In this document: in pieces, positions 11,501-21,010 of the stretch
Numbering within the stretch: position 1 is the stretch's first letter
How the letters are laid out: every line of letters starts with the position of its first letter
DNA from: Eledone cirrhosa
Lineage: Eukaryota; Mollusca; Cephalopoda; Octopoda; Eledonidae
DNA: 64,000 bases
Reading direction: 5' to 3'
Assembly: GCA_964016885.1 (NCBI GenBank)
Contig: OZ024740.1
Location: 208,903,718 to 208,967,717 of the forward strand
Translations under genes and position numbers: made by a program
Notes under the pieces: generated by a model
What the model was told of the DNA's origin: nothing
What the model saw: the letters and a program-made list of their open reading frames with translations, nothing else
Database searches by the model: none

Positions 11501-11772
11501 TCACCTGCATGGGAAATGGACATTAAATGGTGGTGATGATAAATCCCTCCAAATTTTTCATTAATTCAAATACAATGTAGTTCATTAGAAATATGGAAAT
11601 ATAATCGCTAAAATCTAAATCATTTTCTTTTTTTTTTCTAGAAACTGAATCATTGCTGGTCCAATTTGTCAAAAATGTCCACTCTTCTTATCCTGATGCT
11701 TTAGAGAAAGCCAAGTTGACCATCTCAGCTGAACTGGGAGCCAAACTAAATACCTGTGGCCTGATGACCTGA
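418..11772 (+). CDS. IPO4: Importin-4-like karyopherin-beta, C-terminal half (9 exons; 5' part outside window)
   Basis: Spliced gene for an importin-beta family receptor that would carry cargo such as ribosomal proteins and histones through the nuclear pore under Ran control (role taken from the family). Exons read here: 418-495, 2004-2167, 3178-3371, 3992-4174, 5606-5814, 6575-6707, 8300-8404, 10618-10687, 11642-11772. Together they give 421 residues plus a TGA stop with no frame break, against about 1,080 residues for vertebrate importin-4, so over half lies upstream of the window. Visible signs are HEAT-like helical repeats (PYLQNSYDAV, SFAIGTLAETLEACG, DPDSEVRNNAVFALGIII, VKDNICGTVCRII) and an acidic loop DENDDDDDGEEEDQEAEYDA typical of importin-4. 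All splice sites are GT-AG. Related karyopherins (importin-5, RANBP6) fit less well at the acidic loop and the short C-terminus. No start codon or promoter is in the window. Confidence 0.9.
1005..1080 (+). repeat. tRNA-derived SINE, 3' fragment
   Basis: Contains ATAAAATAAAGTACCAGTAA and GCTGGCCTTGTGCC, the conserved 3' end of the SINE seen complete at 58705-58930. The tRNA-like head is missing. Confidence 0.75.
1138..1235 (+). repeat. Tandem repeat, unit about 50 bp
   Basis: TTATAACTGATATTTACTGC is followed by GATGRCWGAGAKGGCTTTRA and then repeats. A third partial unit (TTTACTGCTGACAGAGA) ends near 1251. About 2.4 copies. Confidence 0.75.
2004..2167 (+). CDS. IPO4: IPO4 exon
   Basis: Acceptor TTTTTAAAG, donor GTAAGT. 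The frame enters from phase 2 and leaves in phase 1. It encodes the HEAT repeat TVFMPYLQNSYDAVTQVLAY and the helix pair VRKAVVTTLAQFCVSLHQVY. The alternative AG four bases downstream (CACAG) would break the frame, which fixes the acceptor. Confidence 0.9.
2535..2710 (+). repeat. OK-type SINE fragment in intron
   Basis: CTGGACTGTTGTGTCCTGAG, then AAGACATTTGATTTCACGTT and CCAGTTCACTCAGCTG resemble the middle of the SINE family whose tRNA-like head is seen at 17915. It lies within the intron 2168-3177. Confidence 0.6.
3178..3371 (+). CDS. IPO4: IPO4 exon
   Basis: Acceptor ATTCCAG after a T-rich tract, donor GTCAGT. Enters in phase 1, leaves in phase 0. Encodes LVGMIKMVVPMLLERIKEDN and the helix TVTAAVDSLVELLNKIGSPF, two helices of a HEAT repeat. 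Confidence 0.9.
3372..3991 (+). other. IPO4 intron, nothing recognised
   Basis: AT-rich sequence between two exons. No repeat family or open frame that I can support. Confidence 0.5.
3992..4174 (+). CDS. IPO4: IPO4 exon with acidic loop
   Basis: Acceptor TTTCCCTAG, donor GTAAGA, phase 0 at both ends (61 codons). Starts with the Asp/Glu-rich loop DENDDDDDGEEEDQEAEYDA, followed by AFLVESAGEILPATAKLIGG. An acidic insert at this place is characteristic of importin-4. Its GAT/GAA run (4008-4050) is a codon repeat that may vary in length. Confidence 0.9.
4386..4592. mobile_element. MITE family 1, copy 1 (in intron)
   Basis: Bounded by inverted ends AACCCTTTAACATTTAG and TAAATGCTAAAGGGTTAA. The interior (ATATCGAATCTGAGATTTTG, GAACAATACCTTAACATCA) is shared with 20816-21010. 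It has no coding capacity, so it would depend on a transposase elsewhere. The TTAA at the ends hints at a piggyBac-like target, but this is inference. Confidence 0.7.
4707..4846 (+). repeat. Tandem duplication, unit about 70 bp
   Basis: CACCACCTGGCCCTTGGGTA...AGCATTCAGGTCAG is followed by CACCACCTGGCCCTCAGGTA...AGCATTCAGGCCAG, two diverged copies side by side in an IPO4 intron. The sequence that follows (4855-4930, AAAAAGGGTTATGGGCTCTG) also occurs diverged at 22555-22640. Confidence 0.7.
5290..5470 (+). repeat. OK-type SINE, diverged
   Basis: GGCCAGATCATAAGGTTATG, then TTCGATTCCTGGACCAAGCA (B-box-like TTCGATTCC) and AAGACACTTCATTTTACATT correspond to the SINE at 17915-18225. It lies in the intron 4175-5605. 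Confidence 0.6.
5554..5596. repeat. (AT)n microsatellite at a splice acceptor
   Basis: About 40 bases of AT/TA run up to nine bases before the acceptor TCTAG at 5605. Confidence 0.9.
5606..5814 (+). CDS. IPO4: IPO4 exon before a U12-type intron
   Basis: Acceptor TTCTAG lies directly after an (AT)n microsatellite (5554-5596), so the pyrimidine tract is very short. The exon encodes SFAIGTLAETLEACGEASAC and DPDSEVRNNAVFALGIII. It ends in phase 2 at AA, followed by the donor GTATCCTTTC, which matches the minor spliceosome consensus rather than the U2 consensus. Confidence 0.88.
5815..6574 (+). other. Putative U12-type (minor spliceosome) intron
   Basis: The 5' splice site reads GTATCCTTTC. Near the 3' end, TTCCTTAAT (6555-6563) matches the U12 branch-site consensus. 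Its branch adenosine at 6562 is 12 bases from the terminal AG at 6574, within the usual 10-13 base window. Splicing here joins the flanking exons in frame. The body holds a degraded SINE (about 5865-6160). Confidence 0.82.
5865..6165 (-). repeat. OK-type SINE in the U12-type intron
   Basis: ACTGGCATGGGTTGGATGAG, AATACCCTTCCTGATTGCAA and AAATTCACTCACAAGTTATT match, in reverse, the body of the cephalopod SINE that ends in ACGTTAAAYGATGATGATG. Confidence 0.6.
6575..6707 (+). CDS. IPO4: IPO4 exon after the U12-type intron
   Basis: Enters in phase 2, leaves in phase 0 with donor GTGAGA. Encodes DLLTILKELFALLQNENCNL and VKDNICGTVCRIINQKPDG; the VKDNICG helix is a strong match to importin-4. Confidence 0.9.
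6740..7290 (+). repeat. Diverged SINE and repeat debris in intron
   Basis: 6745-6850 (CCATGCTGGCATAGGTTGGA, CAGCTGGATGTCCTGACTAA) is a SINE fragment in reverse. 7130-7215 (GAGAAGATGACAAAGGACTA, AAATGGAGAGATGCTGTGCT) is another dispersed-repeat tail. No gene is seen. The open frame 6995-7288 has no recognisable domain. Confidence 0.5.
7541..7700. repeat. (GT)n/(AT)n microsatellites
   Basis: GT runs at 7543-7562 and 7657-7672, followed by AT at 7673-7686, in the intron 6708-8299. The remainder of that intron is AT-rich without features. Confidence 0.8.
8300..8404 (+). CDS. IPO4: IPO4 exon
   Basis: Acceptor CATTTTCAG, donor GTATAG, 35 codons in phase 0. Encodes VLPVIIQCLPLKEDFEENST, in which the LPLKEDFEE turn is typical of importin-4. 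Confidence 0.9.
8430..8530 (-). repeat. OK-type SINE fragment
   Basis: CTATGCTTGGATGGGATATA, AGGCAGTTTTTCTAGTCGTG and TACCCTTCCTGACACCAATG match the reversed SINE body, diverged. Confidence 0.55.
8971..9179 (-). repeat. tRNA-derived SINE, cluster copy 1
   Basis: Reads on the - strand from the head (CCACCAATCCACTACCC, the reverse of the tRNA-like 5' end) to the tail near 8971. The B-box region GCGGGATTTGAACTCAG is the reverse of GAGTTCAAATCCCGC. It is inserted antisense to IPO4. Confidence 0.85.
9181..9345 (-). repeat. tRNA-derived SINE, cluster copy 2 (head truncated)
   Basis: ACTTGGCACAAGGCCAGCAA through GAGATTTGAATTCAGAATGT. It stops in the tRNA-like head at a junction CTATGTGAAAAATAAT that resembles the edge of copy 3. 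Confidence 0.8.
9355..9515 (-). repeat. tRNA-derived SINE, cluster copy 3 (head truncated)
   Basis: Starts TTTGACACAAGACCAGCAAT and ends in CTATATGTGAATAAT, nearly the same break as copy 2. This suggests local tandem duplication rather than separate insertion. Confidence 0.8.
9530..9715 (-). repeat. tRNA-derived SINE, cluster copy 4 (full head)
   Basis: Contains AGGCACAAGGCCAGCAATTA through GGCGTCCGACCCTCTGCCGA and GCCAATCCACCGCCC, the complete reversed head. It is the best-preserved copy of the cluster. Confidence 0.9.
10618..10687 (+). CDS. IPO4: IPO4 exon
   Basis: Acceptor TTTGCAG, donor GTAAGT, leaves in phase 1. Encodes LIIMLPDLLKVIAEVLGTTQ and three more residues. Confidence 0.88.
11345..11545 (+). 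repeat. OK-type SINE 3' part
   Basis: Ends GGGAAATGGACATTAAATGG then TGGTGATGATAA, the family's tail (ATGGAAAAYGGACGTTAAAC plus GATGAT). It is in the last IPO4 intron. Confidence 0.65.
11642..11772 (+). CDS. IPO4: IPO4 last coding exon
   Basis: Acceptor TTTTTCTAG, in frame from phase 1. Encodes the final helices ETESLLVQFVKNVHSSYPDA and EKAKLTISAELGAKLNTCGL, ending at TGA 11770-11772. The length and position match the usual C-terminus of importin-4. Confidence 0.9.
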
Positions 11773-14500
11773 CTCTGTAGTCATCCTTCTCTTCTTTGTA
11801 AACACCGGGCACCACAACTGCCCTCACTCTCTTATCACAAAATCTGACAAACGTTCCCTTTGCAAGCAGGTTCTTTTTTTTTTTTTTTTTTTTTTTTTCG
11901 TTTTTGTTTGTTTTTTTTAAAAATACATTTGAAGTTTCATAATGTTAAGTTTTTGTTTATTTTTGCATTTTTGTAAAGCTACACATAATTCTTTTCTCAC
12001 AGAAGCAGTATTCCATGTAAAGAAATAACAATTTTTTATATATATATATAAACAAGTTATGTTTACTTAAGACAAAAGAAAAGAAATCCAAACTTAATAT
12101 TTTTATTTTGTTGCAAAGATTTTATTTATTTCCATTAGCAGATTCATGTCTATCTAGTCAGATGATCTTGTAATCTTTTCAGATTGCAATTGAATGTCAT
12201 GAATGAGCTAAAAAGACATATATATATATTTTTCTAAGAAACTACTACCTCTCGCTGGCCTCCACGTGCAAGAACATTTTAAGTGGAACCTTTCAATAGA
12301 TGATTTCATTGAATTCAGAGGATAATTTTTGAAGTTGTTTCTTTTAGCTGAGTAAACATTGAAGCAGCAGTTAATTACAGAGCTGCTAACTAAGGATTCA
12401 CAGCACAATGTGTTTCCAACTCAAAGAAAAAAACCTTTATTTATATCCCTTCAACTTATGGCCTTTGGTGAGTACTTAAAGGTAAATTGTTTCTTCATGT
12501 ATGAAGCTTTTGGTTGTGTTTTGTTTCTCTCGGTGGGGGAGTTAAAATTGGAGTATGAGGTTAAGCTTTGTGGCTTTGTAATGTATTTATTAAGTAATTT
12601 TTTACATGATATTTTAAAAACTACAGCAGACTTGCTTTGATGAAAGTTGAACCCCTCCATCCTTTCCCGAAAAACTAGCTTTTCTTATTGAATCTGTGTT
12701 TGGTAGCTTCATCAAACACTGATATGATGTTTTTTAATCCACACAGAAGTTGCTTCATCTAGTGACGGCATGTTGATTTCTTAATCACATTTAAATAAGT
12801 CTTTGTCTGGGAAAAACTTACATAATTTGACAGAAGTCTATTTACTCCTGCCTCACCAGTCATAGTGGTTGTAGTTAAGTTGTGATAACAACACCAGCTA
12901 CTCTGATTAATTTGATGCTATTTATTTACCACTGAGTAATTAAGCAACTGATGAATATTCATTTATCTCGGCAGAAATATTTATAGGTTTTCATTTAGAT
13001 TTTTTTAAAATCCTAAATTCAGTTAATTTATCTGCTAGTAATGGCCCAGGGTGCTGCTGTGTCACAAATATTCCCTTGGTCAACGTGTTCAAAGTGTGGG
13101 GCTTCTGACACATTTAATTTTGTTTAATTATTGTCATAATTGCTTCAGATATCACTGCAATCAAATGAAAAGTAACTAAGCTAGTAAGTGGCAAAAAGAT
13201 ATATTTTAACCCTTTTGTTTTCATATTTATAATTGAAAGATTGCCCATGATTTTCAAATAATTTTGAAAATAATCAAGAATTTGGAAAGATTTGGTAGTC
13301 TTGCTAATTTTCTCATTATTTATCTAGTGTTTGGAACCCAACTTGAAGGTTCTTATATAAAAGAAATATCTATGATAGGTTTTTAGATAAATATAAACAC
13401 TTTCGTTCTACAATATAAACTGTTAATGTTAACTTAACACTGGCAGTTTGGCAACAAAAGAGTTAAATATTTCAACTTCAGTAACCATTACATTTGCTAA
13501 TCCATCCATACTATTTAATAGGAAATCTATGGCAAAGGTTACTCTAAATTACATTAATAAAAGGCTATTGGTATTGTTCTCCTCCCTTGCTCTACAAATC
13601 AATTTGTTTTCGGTGTTGTAACTTGGTTTATCTATATATTTTTTTTTATTATTATTCAAAACTTCACAATGCAGCAGTTAAAAAAATATATATATATACT
13701 GAATATTTTCCAAAATTTGTGTCTATGTATATTGTTTGCTGTAATTCAATTATTCACCTCTCACAATATATAATATGTGTTTCTTTCAAAATATTCAAAT
13801 GTACTTTCAAAGAAATGTAAGATGCTAAAACTTTTTTTTTAATCTTAAAAGAAATATTACATTCTTTCACAGCAAGTTAGTGTTATGCTGTATCACATTT
13901 ACCAAAATATGTGGACTTTTTTTAAAAAAGAAAATAAAACAAAACGAAATTTTTTTTCACTGTCTGAATGAGATAATGAAATATATTTATACTCATATAT
14001 TTTTCTACAACTTTTAAATCTATATTCAGAGCTAATACATGTCAGTAGGGGTGAAGATATTGATGTTTTAGTTGGCTGCAAGTGTGTGTGTGTGTGTATA
14101 TATGTATGTGTGTGTGTGTGTAAATATATATACGAATGTATGTATATATGTATATCATAGTTAGACTTGTTTAATTAAAAATGCATTTTCTGATAAACGT
14201 CTTAAAGAGAAATCACTCAGAATTATTTTGATGATAATATGGCATTCAGCTGCCAAAAGAAGCTATTTTCATTATTTTAGTTATCTTTGCTGGTATTAAT
14301 TTTTTTACTTGAATAATTCCTTAGAAGTTTCTAATTGAAAGAATTTTATCTAAATGAAACAAAACAAAATATTTACTCCTGGCAAAAGCTGACCATTGTT
14401 CCATGAAGTTCCAAAAATTTTTTATTAATTTCTTAACTTTAGCTTTAGTTTGATTGACATGTGTGGTCAGAATAAATTTATTGGCTTATTTGTTCTACTT
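11773..14500 (+). other. IPO4 3' UTR and downstream sequence
   Basis: Begins after the stop codon and includes a long T tract (11874-11899). Candidate AATAAA signals occur at 13556 and 13933, but nothing singles one out, so the transcript end is not assigned. Otherwise AT-rich, with MITE family 2 at 13205-13467 and short GT runs near 14083-14120. Confidence 0.45.
13205..13467. mobile_element. MITE family 2, copy 1
   Basis: Inverted ends TTTAACCCTTTTGTTTTC and GCAACAAAAGAGTTAAA, with interior TTTTGAAAATAATCAAGAAT and ATAAATATAAACACTTT shared with 21993-22198. It is non-coding. Confidence 0.72.
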
Positions 14501-14595
14501 TTATAACTTATGACACAACCAACATTACAGCTAAGACTCTCCAGTCATTTATCTTTGAAAGACATGCACCATCTTTTAGTATTATTATTATTATG

Positions 14596-15160
14596 CAGTG
14601 GATTGGCAGTCTTTAGAGCATTGGACAAATGCTTAGCAGTATTTATTTTGGCTATTTACATTCTGAGTTTAAATCCTGCTGAGGTCAACTTGGCCTTTCA
14701 TCCTTCCAAGGTCGATAAAATGAAGTACTGTCGAATACCAAGGTTGATTCCCCTCCCCCTTTCCTTTCCTCTAAATTGCTGGCCATATGCCAAAATTAGA
14801 AATTATTGTGTGGTAGATTGGCAGAATTGTTCGAGCACTAGAAAAATATAGTATAGTGTTATTTGTGCCAGCCCTTTATGTTCTGAGTTCAAATCCTGTT
14901 GAAGTCAACTGTCTCATCCTTTTGGTGGTTGATGAAATAAAGTACCAATCATGTACTGTAGTCAATGTAACCAACTTTCATCTCCTCCGAAAATTGCTGG
15001 TCTTGTGTCTAAATTAAAAGTAATAATTATTGTTATTATGATGATGATTAGGGCAGTTGATTGACAGTATCGGTAGAACATCAGACAGCATGCATTGTGC
15101 CATATAGTTATGGCCCTTTACGTTTTGAGTTCAAATCCCACCAGGGTTAGCTTCTTCTGT
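14596..15160 (+). repeat. Three consecutive tRNA-derived SINE copies
   Basis: Copy 1, 14596-14805 (CAGTGGATTGGCAGTCTTTA to TTGCTGGCCATATGCCAAAA). Copy 2, 14807-15020 (TGGTAGATTGGCAGAATTGT to GCTGGTCTTGTGTCTAAATT). Copy 3, 15048-15160, head only (GACAGTATCGGTAGAACATC, GAGTTCAAATCCCACC). All are in the + direction, diverged to different degrees. Confidence 0.75.
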
Positions 15161-16150
15161 TCAGCAGGTTTATATACCTCATTATTAGACTATAGTATAG
15201 TAAAAAATATTATGACAAAGCATCTATTTAAATCTATAGTTGTGTTTTTAGATTAGATAATCTCCGTCTGTTGTTTTGGTTAAATTCTAAATTGACTTGA
15301 TACGATCAGCCCATTGATATTTTCTGTCAAATGTTACCAAAAGATAGCATTGTATAAACTAAATTTAAAGTTTGAAATTCAATTATAAATCGTATTCATG
15401 AAGCATTGAGCAAATTTTTTATATTGAATCCAGGTTTTTTTGTTATGGAAAAATATTCAAATAAATTGGGCATCAATGGTTTTTTTTATTTCACACAAAT
15501 AGCAATTAGATATTCTCTTCAAACTCTGTTTGGGTGGGTATAGTAATAGACTCAGAAAAAAATTGTAACCCTGAATAAAGAGCCAAATCTTTATATATAT
15601 ATATAATATGTAGGAAGTTACTAAACCCATTAAATGAATGACTCATATACTGCATATATAGTCAATATAATATTTGTTATTAGTAACAAATATTACATAT
15701 AGCAAGCATTGGCAAACAAATTCTCAGGAAATCTCGGTGCTATGCATATTTTATTTTGTTTAAACCCTATGTCAATAATAAATTTGGTAATTTGGATAAT
15801 TATTAGAGAAAAAAGTTTTGAGGGTGGGGTCATTCTTTATTGGAATATAGGAATTTTGCTTCAGTTTCTGTTTTAATCACAGTTGTCCTTCCACTTATTA
15901 CACTAGTACACACACATACACACATATATATATATTGCTGTTTGGATGATAATAATAGCTATAGAATATAGAAATTCTGTTGAATTCTTATGTCCTATTT
16001 TTCAGAAATATTCCAAAATAAAGGCATGATTGGTAAATATTTAGTAAGGAGTTGACAGTTGGTAGTGTTGGATACATACTCCTGAGCCTGTCTAGGAGGT
16101 CAACAGCCCCAATTCAGTAACTGACTTGGTCTATGTCGACCTGTCAAAAC
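15160..16150. other. Intergenic, nothing recognised
   Basis: AT-rich DNA with short AT and CA runs (15593-15605, 15907-15934). No open frame or repeat family that I can name, except a stretch near 15850-15900 that matches 7560-7600 in inverted orientation. Confidence 0.5.
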
Positions 16151-17000
16151 TTGATCCAGCTCACTGCACTCTAAGTTCATATTCCACCAAGGTCAACTTT
16201 GCCTTTCATTCTTTCAAGGTTTAATAAATAAAGTACCATACCAGGAGAAGTAGATTGGCAGAATTGTTAAGAGTCAAGTGGGATGCTTTGTGATATCTGA
16301 TTCAGCTCAACATTCTGAGTTCAAATCCCGCCTCCTTCTGCCAGGAATTGTGACTGCCAAATAGTATCAATGAAAAGATCAATAAAGACAATTTTCTTGA
16401 TCTGTTCTGATGATTGACTCCTTTCCTTTTTTTTTTATTTATTTTTTTTTTTTAGTAGCTAACAACCATAGCTGTTTGCATTTCTTGCAATTAGTATTTA
16501 TTGTAGTCATGACAGCAGTAGCAGTGATTGTTATAATAGTAGTTTTTATAAGTAGTTCAGTACCTCAATCTCTTTGATTGAAATCCCATTGAATTATAAC
16601 TTTATATATATATACACATACAGTTATCTAATCTCTATACTACAAAATATTGGCTTTGTGCCAAGTAAAGATATAAATGATGTATGCTGACCAATTTTTT
16701 TTTTCTAAGGCAGTGGTTGCATAATACTGTCTCACCTTTTGTATTTTATCCTATTTTATATTAAAAAGAAAAACCCTACAGAATTTATGACCCTTTGAAT
16801 CTCATCTGCCAGTGTATTAATTATATTTTGGGCTCATGTTTAACTAGGAACATATACTTGATGAATATAGCGAACGGAGAGAAAGTCTTGCAGCATTCGT
16901 TCTGGTCCTCTGCATTCTAAGTTCAAATCCCACCAATGTCAACTTTGCCTTTCATCCTTTTGGGGTTAATAATGTGCCAGTCCAGCCCTGGGACTGACTG
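16150..17000 (+). repeat. Diverged SINE copies
   Basis: 16165-16250 and 16251-16375 (TAGATTGGCAGAATTGTTAA, GAGTTCAAATCCCGCC), and 16885-17000 (AAGTTCAAATCCCACCAATG, AACTTTGCCTTTCATCCTTT). The sequence between them is AT-rich and empty. Confidence 0.65.
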
Positions 17001-17489
17001 ACTGACTGACTGACTCTCTCTTATATGCACTTACACAAATTAGCTATGTTCAGACCTGGATAGAGTCAGGTTTTGCTAGCTATAAAATGCCGAAAACTCA
17101 CTCTCTCATAACAGCTGGCGGAACCCCTACAACTCTATCTGGCATTAAGTCCCCAAGGAAGGAAAGGCTATTAGTTGATGTTTTTTGCCATAAATTGTTT
17201 CTTTTAGAACTGTTGGAATTCTGCTGAACTTATTTATAATTCTATTTTTTAAATATATTTTCAGTTTTTTTTTTTTTTTTTTTTTGAAAATTACAAAATT
17301 ATTTGTGTTGACTTTTTTTTTTTTTTTAATTAAAAAAAATATATACTTATGTGAGAATTTTTTGAAGTTTTATATAGTCTTCAAATATTTTTCACTCTTA
17401 AGCTGTGATATACCTGATTGTATGGCTGCTATCTTTTTTTTTTATTACCAATTCTGCTGTGACCAGCTTGCTTTTGTCTTTTTAGTGTT

Positions 17490-17580
17490 AAGTCATCATC
17501 ATCATCATCACTGTTTAAAATCTATTTTCCATGTTTACATGGGTTAGCTGGGTTATGTTCTCAAGTTAGACAGGTCAGAT
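17490..17580 (-). repeat. OK-type SINE 3' fragment
   Basis: CATCATCATCATCATCACTG then TCTATTTTCCATGTTTACAT is the reversed tail of the OK-type SINE. Confidence 0.7.
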
Positions 17581-17914
17581 GATCATGTCTTGCTCATACA
17601 TTCTATTTTTGACTTGGTTTCTACAGAAGGGTGGACATAACTTTTTATTGTGGCCTAACTCTACCACTTTAGGTGATGGACTAGGTGCAAGTTTGAAGAA
17701 AGGTCAGAGTAACAATCATTTTGACTGTCAACACAGATTGTTCCTGCTAATTGTCTTCAGTGTTTAGTATCAGTAACAAACTCCTGAAATTGTAGATTCA
17801 AATAGAAATGAAAAACTGCATAAACCATGTATGCATTGCAGCAACAACACCAATGATATTATATACAGACTAATAACCTTTTACTCAGAACCCCAACAGC
17901 TTATTTACTGTGAA

Positions 17915-18225
17915 GGTATACAGCCGAGTGGTTAGCGTGTTGGTCTCAATTGTACTGTCATGGGTTTGATCTCTGAACCAAGCAGTGTATTGTGTTCCTT
18001 GAGCAATGTACTTCATTTCATATTATTTCTGTCTACTTGGCTGAACATGAGTACCAACAGCTGCAGCTGGGGTTAACCTTACAACTGACTGGTGTACTAT
18101 CTAGGGGGCTGTCTTTTTACACCTATTCACTTAACACCACAGGAAACTAGGATAAGCTCTGGTCTTCATCCTACTCATACAAGCATGGAGACATGGACAT
18201 AAAACCAATAATGATGATGATGCTC
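17915..18225 (+). repeat. OK-type SINE, near complete
   Basis: The tRNA-like head has an A-box-like AGCCGAGTGGTTAGCG (17932-17947) and a B-box-like GGGTTTGATCTC. The body reads AAGCAGTGTATTGTGTTCCT, CTTCATTTCATATTATTTCT, and the tail is AATAATGATGATGATG. It is the best reference copy in the window for this family. Confidence 0.8.
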
Positions 18226-18624
18226 TTTCCCTGAAAAAAATATTTACAAAACTAATCATTTTGAAATATCATATAAAGTAAGAAAATCTGTCTGTAATAA
18301 ACTTACTAGAATGAACAAAATAAAGCAACTTGAACAGAATTATCAATATGGCCTGTCTTGTATCAATACTTGTATCAATACTTGTATCAATACCGGCAAC
18401 AACTACTACCTGCTTTTGATGTCACTTGTAAAAAGATATAGTTATATGAACTATAAAAGTCAAATTTGTATTGATATAATGACTTTTGGGGTTGTATATT
18501 TCCCACTAGGGAAATGAACCCTGACTCAGCATTTTCTGCTGGGGTTTTATAGTTTAAAGCTGATATAAGTTTAGAATCTTTTCACAAGCTCTGAAGTTTT
18601 TACTTTTATATATATATATATATA

Positions 18625-19115
18625 TAAATAACAAACAAATCGTTTATCGCTCTACATGGCTGAATACAATGAATGTAATCTAAGTTTTTCAAATATTAAT
18701 AGTATTTGATTTGTTTGCAATTATGCAAAAAGCCTCTTTTATAAGCCCCTTATTCTCGCTCTTGTGTTGGCATGCAAACAGAACTGCAGACACTGTTTCT
18801 GGGTGATTACGCTTCATCAGTGCAGTTTACTGCTTACCTGCCAACTGTCAGAGCTAGTGAAAATATATTATTTTCTAGAAATATACAGTGAGTGCTGGCC
18901 AGATTTGCATATTAGCAGACTGGCTGATCAGTCAGAGCTGCATATTAGCAGACCCACTGATCAGCCAGATTTGCATATCACCTGATAGGCCAGTCAGTTT
19001 CATGTATACTAGCGGTTAATGGCCAGCTTTGCCACATTCAATAAACAAACAAATCGTTTATCGCTCTACATGGCTGAATACAATAAATGTAATCGGAGTT
19101 TTTCGAATATTAATG
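18625..19115 (+). repeat. Segment bounded by direct repeats of about 75 bp
   Basis: AAACAAATCGTTTATCGCTC followed by TACATGGCTGAATACAATRA occurs at 18632-18700 and again at 19043-19118. The interior carries a tandem 33-mer (18898-18981). There is no coding frame of note. It could be a small terminal-repeat element or a local duplication. Confidence 0.65.
18898..18981 (+). repeat. Tandem 33-bp repeat, about 2.5 units
   Basis: Units share GCATATTAGCAGACYSRCTG followed by ATCAG, giving the periodic peptide LHISR.TDQ if translated. Confidence 0.75.
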
Positions 19116-19119
19116 TATA

Positions 19120-20580
19120 TATATATCTATATAAGCCTGTGCTTCCACCAAGAAGTTGGTGATCTGTAGTTGTTGCATGCTGTATGAAGCATGTGTGAAA
19201 CTCTGTCAATTGACTATTTCTCTGATGTTGATGACATAGAATTTGGTGTTATATGCCCACAGAACCTGCTGGCTAGTTAATTGGTATTCTAATCAGGAGT
19301 CCAACCCATTTTATGCATTGTTGAGCTATGAATTGAAGCACTAAATCATCTGCCTAATGTCTTTATTTTTCTGGGAGTTTCTGGTTTTACCAGCTGCTCA
19401 ACAGAGAAATCTTATCTCACAGGTTGTGAGTGTTTTGCTCCAGGCTTTGAGATTCTCAATCTAGCTACTGGTAAGTGAAGTTGCTGCCAACAACGATTGA
19501 AGTGATTAGTCATTGGTCTCCATGTGTATAGTTAGATACTTCAAGAGAGGTGCTAGTTGATAAACTGACAAAGTTTGCCTTCTGGTCTATAGTTCTGTCA
19601 ATCTGCCCATTCTCAATAAATATATACACAATAGAAGCTTCAAGTTAGGGAATTTAAAGAAAGTAAAACTGACATAAAAGAAGGAACTCTAAGGTTGTTA
19701 GAAAACCATTATTATTGTTCTCCGGAAATTTTACAAGTTATTTCTAAGATTTTTTTTATTTTTATGTGCTTTGAAAAAAAAAAACAGCCAACCAACTAAT
19801 GTCTAGAAACTGTCCAGGTTCAGCAATATTTTCTGTCTTTATGCATCCTCCTCTAGCCCCACTCCAGTATTACTGCAACAGAATTAAAGATACTGTTGAT
19901 ATATCCTTATAAAATATTTGTCTTCGGGAAACATGGAATATCCATAACTAACAATTCACCCAAAATACTGCTTAATGTGTGCGATGTTGCTCTCTTCTGA
20001 GTTTCTTTTGTTATAAAAAAACAACACATATTGCTGTCTCATAGACTTGTTTCAGATTTTATAATATACTGTATTTTTCAGGTTATAAGATAATCCCTTA
20101 ATTTGAAGGTACTTGTATATGTACACACATACAACTCTGCATTAATATTCAGTAAAGTAAGGTGAAAGTTATAACATGATAGCTAGCTAGCTCATATTTT
20201 GGAGGTTATAAAATTCAATAATGTATATGATGCACTGATATTTTGAAGAAAAAAACTTGAGTATTAAATGATTTTTATTACCCCAAAATTCAGCATGTGG
20301 TGTTCTAAATTAAAAAGAACTATTTTTGCTGCATTAGCTAGCAATTATCATATATCTACAAATGCTTTCACCCAGATCAAGTAAGTCTACCTGTAATTGA
20401 TCCAATTCTGGGGGGTGGGGGGGGTCATGTAATAAGTAATAATTTAAATAGTTGTGAATTTTAGAAGAAAAATATCAATATTTGTATTAATTAGACATGA
20501 AAAATTAAAATAAAATAAACTATGCGTGCTTATTTAGATATAGCTACATTTATTATTATTATTATTATAGTCCTACATTA
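19120..20580. other. Intergenic, nothing recognised
   Basis: AT-rich DNA with short poly-A/T runs and a G-rich run at 20409-20425. No supported gene or named repeat. Confidence 0.5.
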
Positions 20581-20582
20581 TA

Positions 20583-20800
20583 GGGTGAATTGACAATCGG
20601 TAGAGCGTAGGATACCATGCTTTGAGCATGGAGTTACGTTCCTTTACTGTCTGAGTTAAAATCCCGCTGAGGTTAGCTTTGCCTTTCATCCTTACAAGGT
20701 CTATAAAATAAAGTACCAGTAATGCACTGGGGTTGATTTAATCGACTTTCCCCTCCCAAAAATTGTTAGCCTTTTGCCTAAATCAGAAACTATTATTATA
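20583..20800 (+). repeat. tRNA-derived SINE, near complete
   Basis: Head TTGACAATCGGTAGAGCGTA, B-box region GAGTTAAAATCCCGCTGAGG, body CTTTGCCTTTCATCCTTACA, end AGTACCAGTAATGCACTGGG and TTATTATA tail. Confidence 0.88.
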
Positions 20801-20815
20801 GTCATGCCTTAGGTC

Positions 20816-21010
20816 TTAACCCTTTAGCATTTACATTACTCTATATATCTTATTGTATTTTTCTGGTAAAGACTTTACATAATATCGAATCTGAGATTTT
20901 GATATTATTTATTTTGAGAACAATACCTTAACATCAATATGAGTGACCAGTTTGGACAGAAAGAGGTGAAAATTCTGGCCGAATATGGCCAGTTTAAATG
21001 CTAGGGTTAA
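20816..21010. mobile_element. MITE family 1, copy 2
   Basis: Ends TTAACCCTTTAGCATTTA and TTTAAATGCTAGGGTTAA are inverted repeats. The interior matches 4386-4592 closely. It sits directly after the SINE at 20583. Confidence 0.78.

Noticed and set aside
17915..18000. Possible tRNA gene
   Set aside because: The A- and B-box-like segments belong to a SINE head; no complete cloverleaf is seen, and the SINE body and tail follow.
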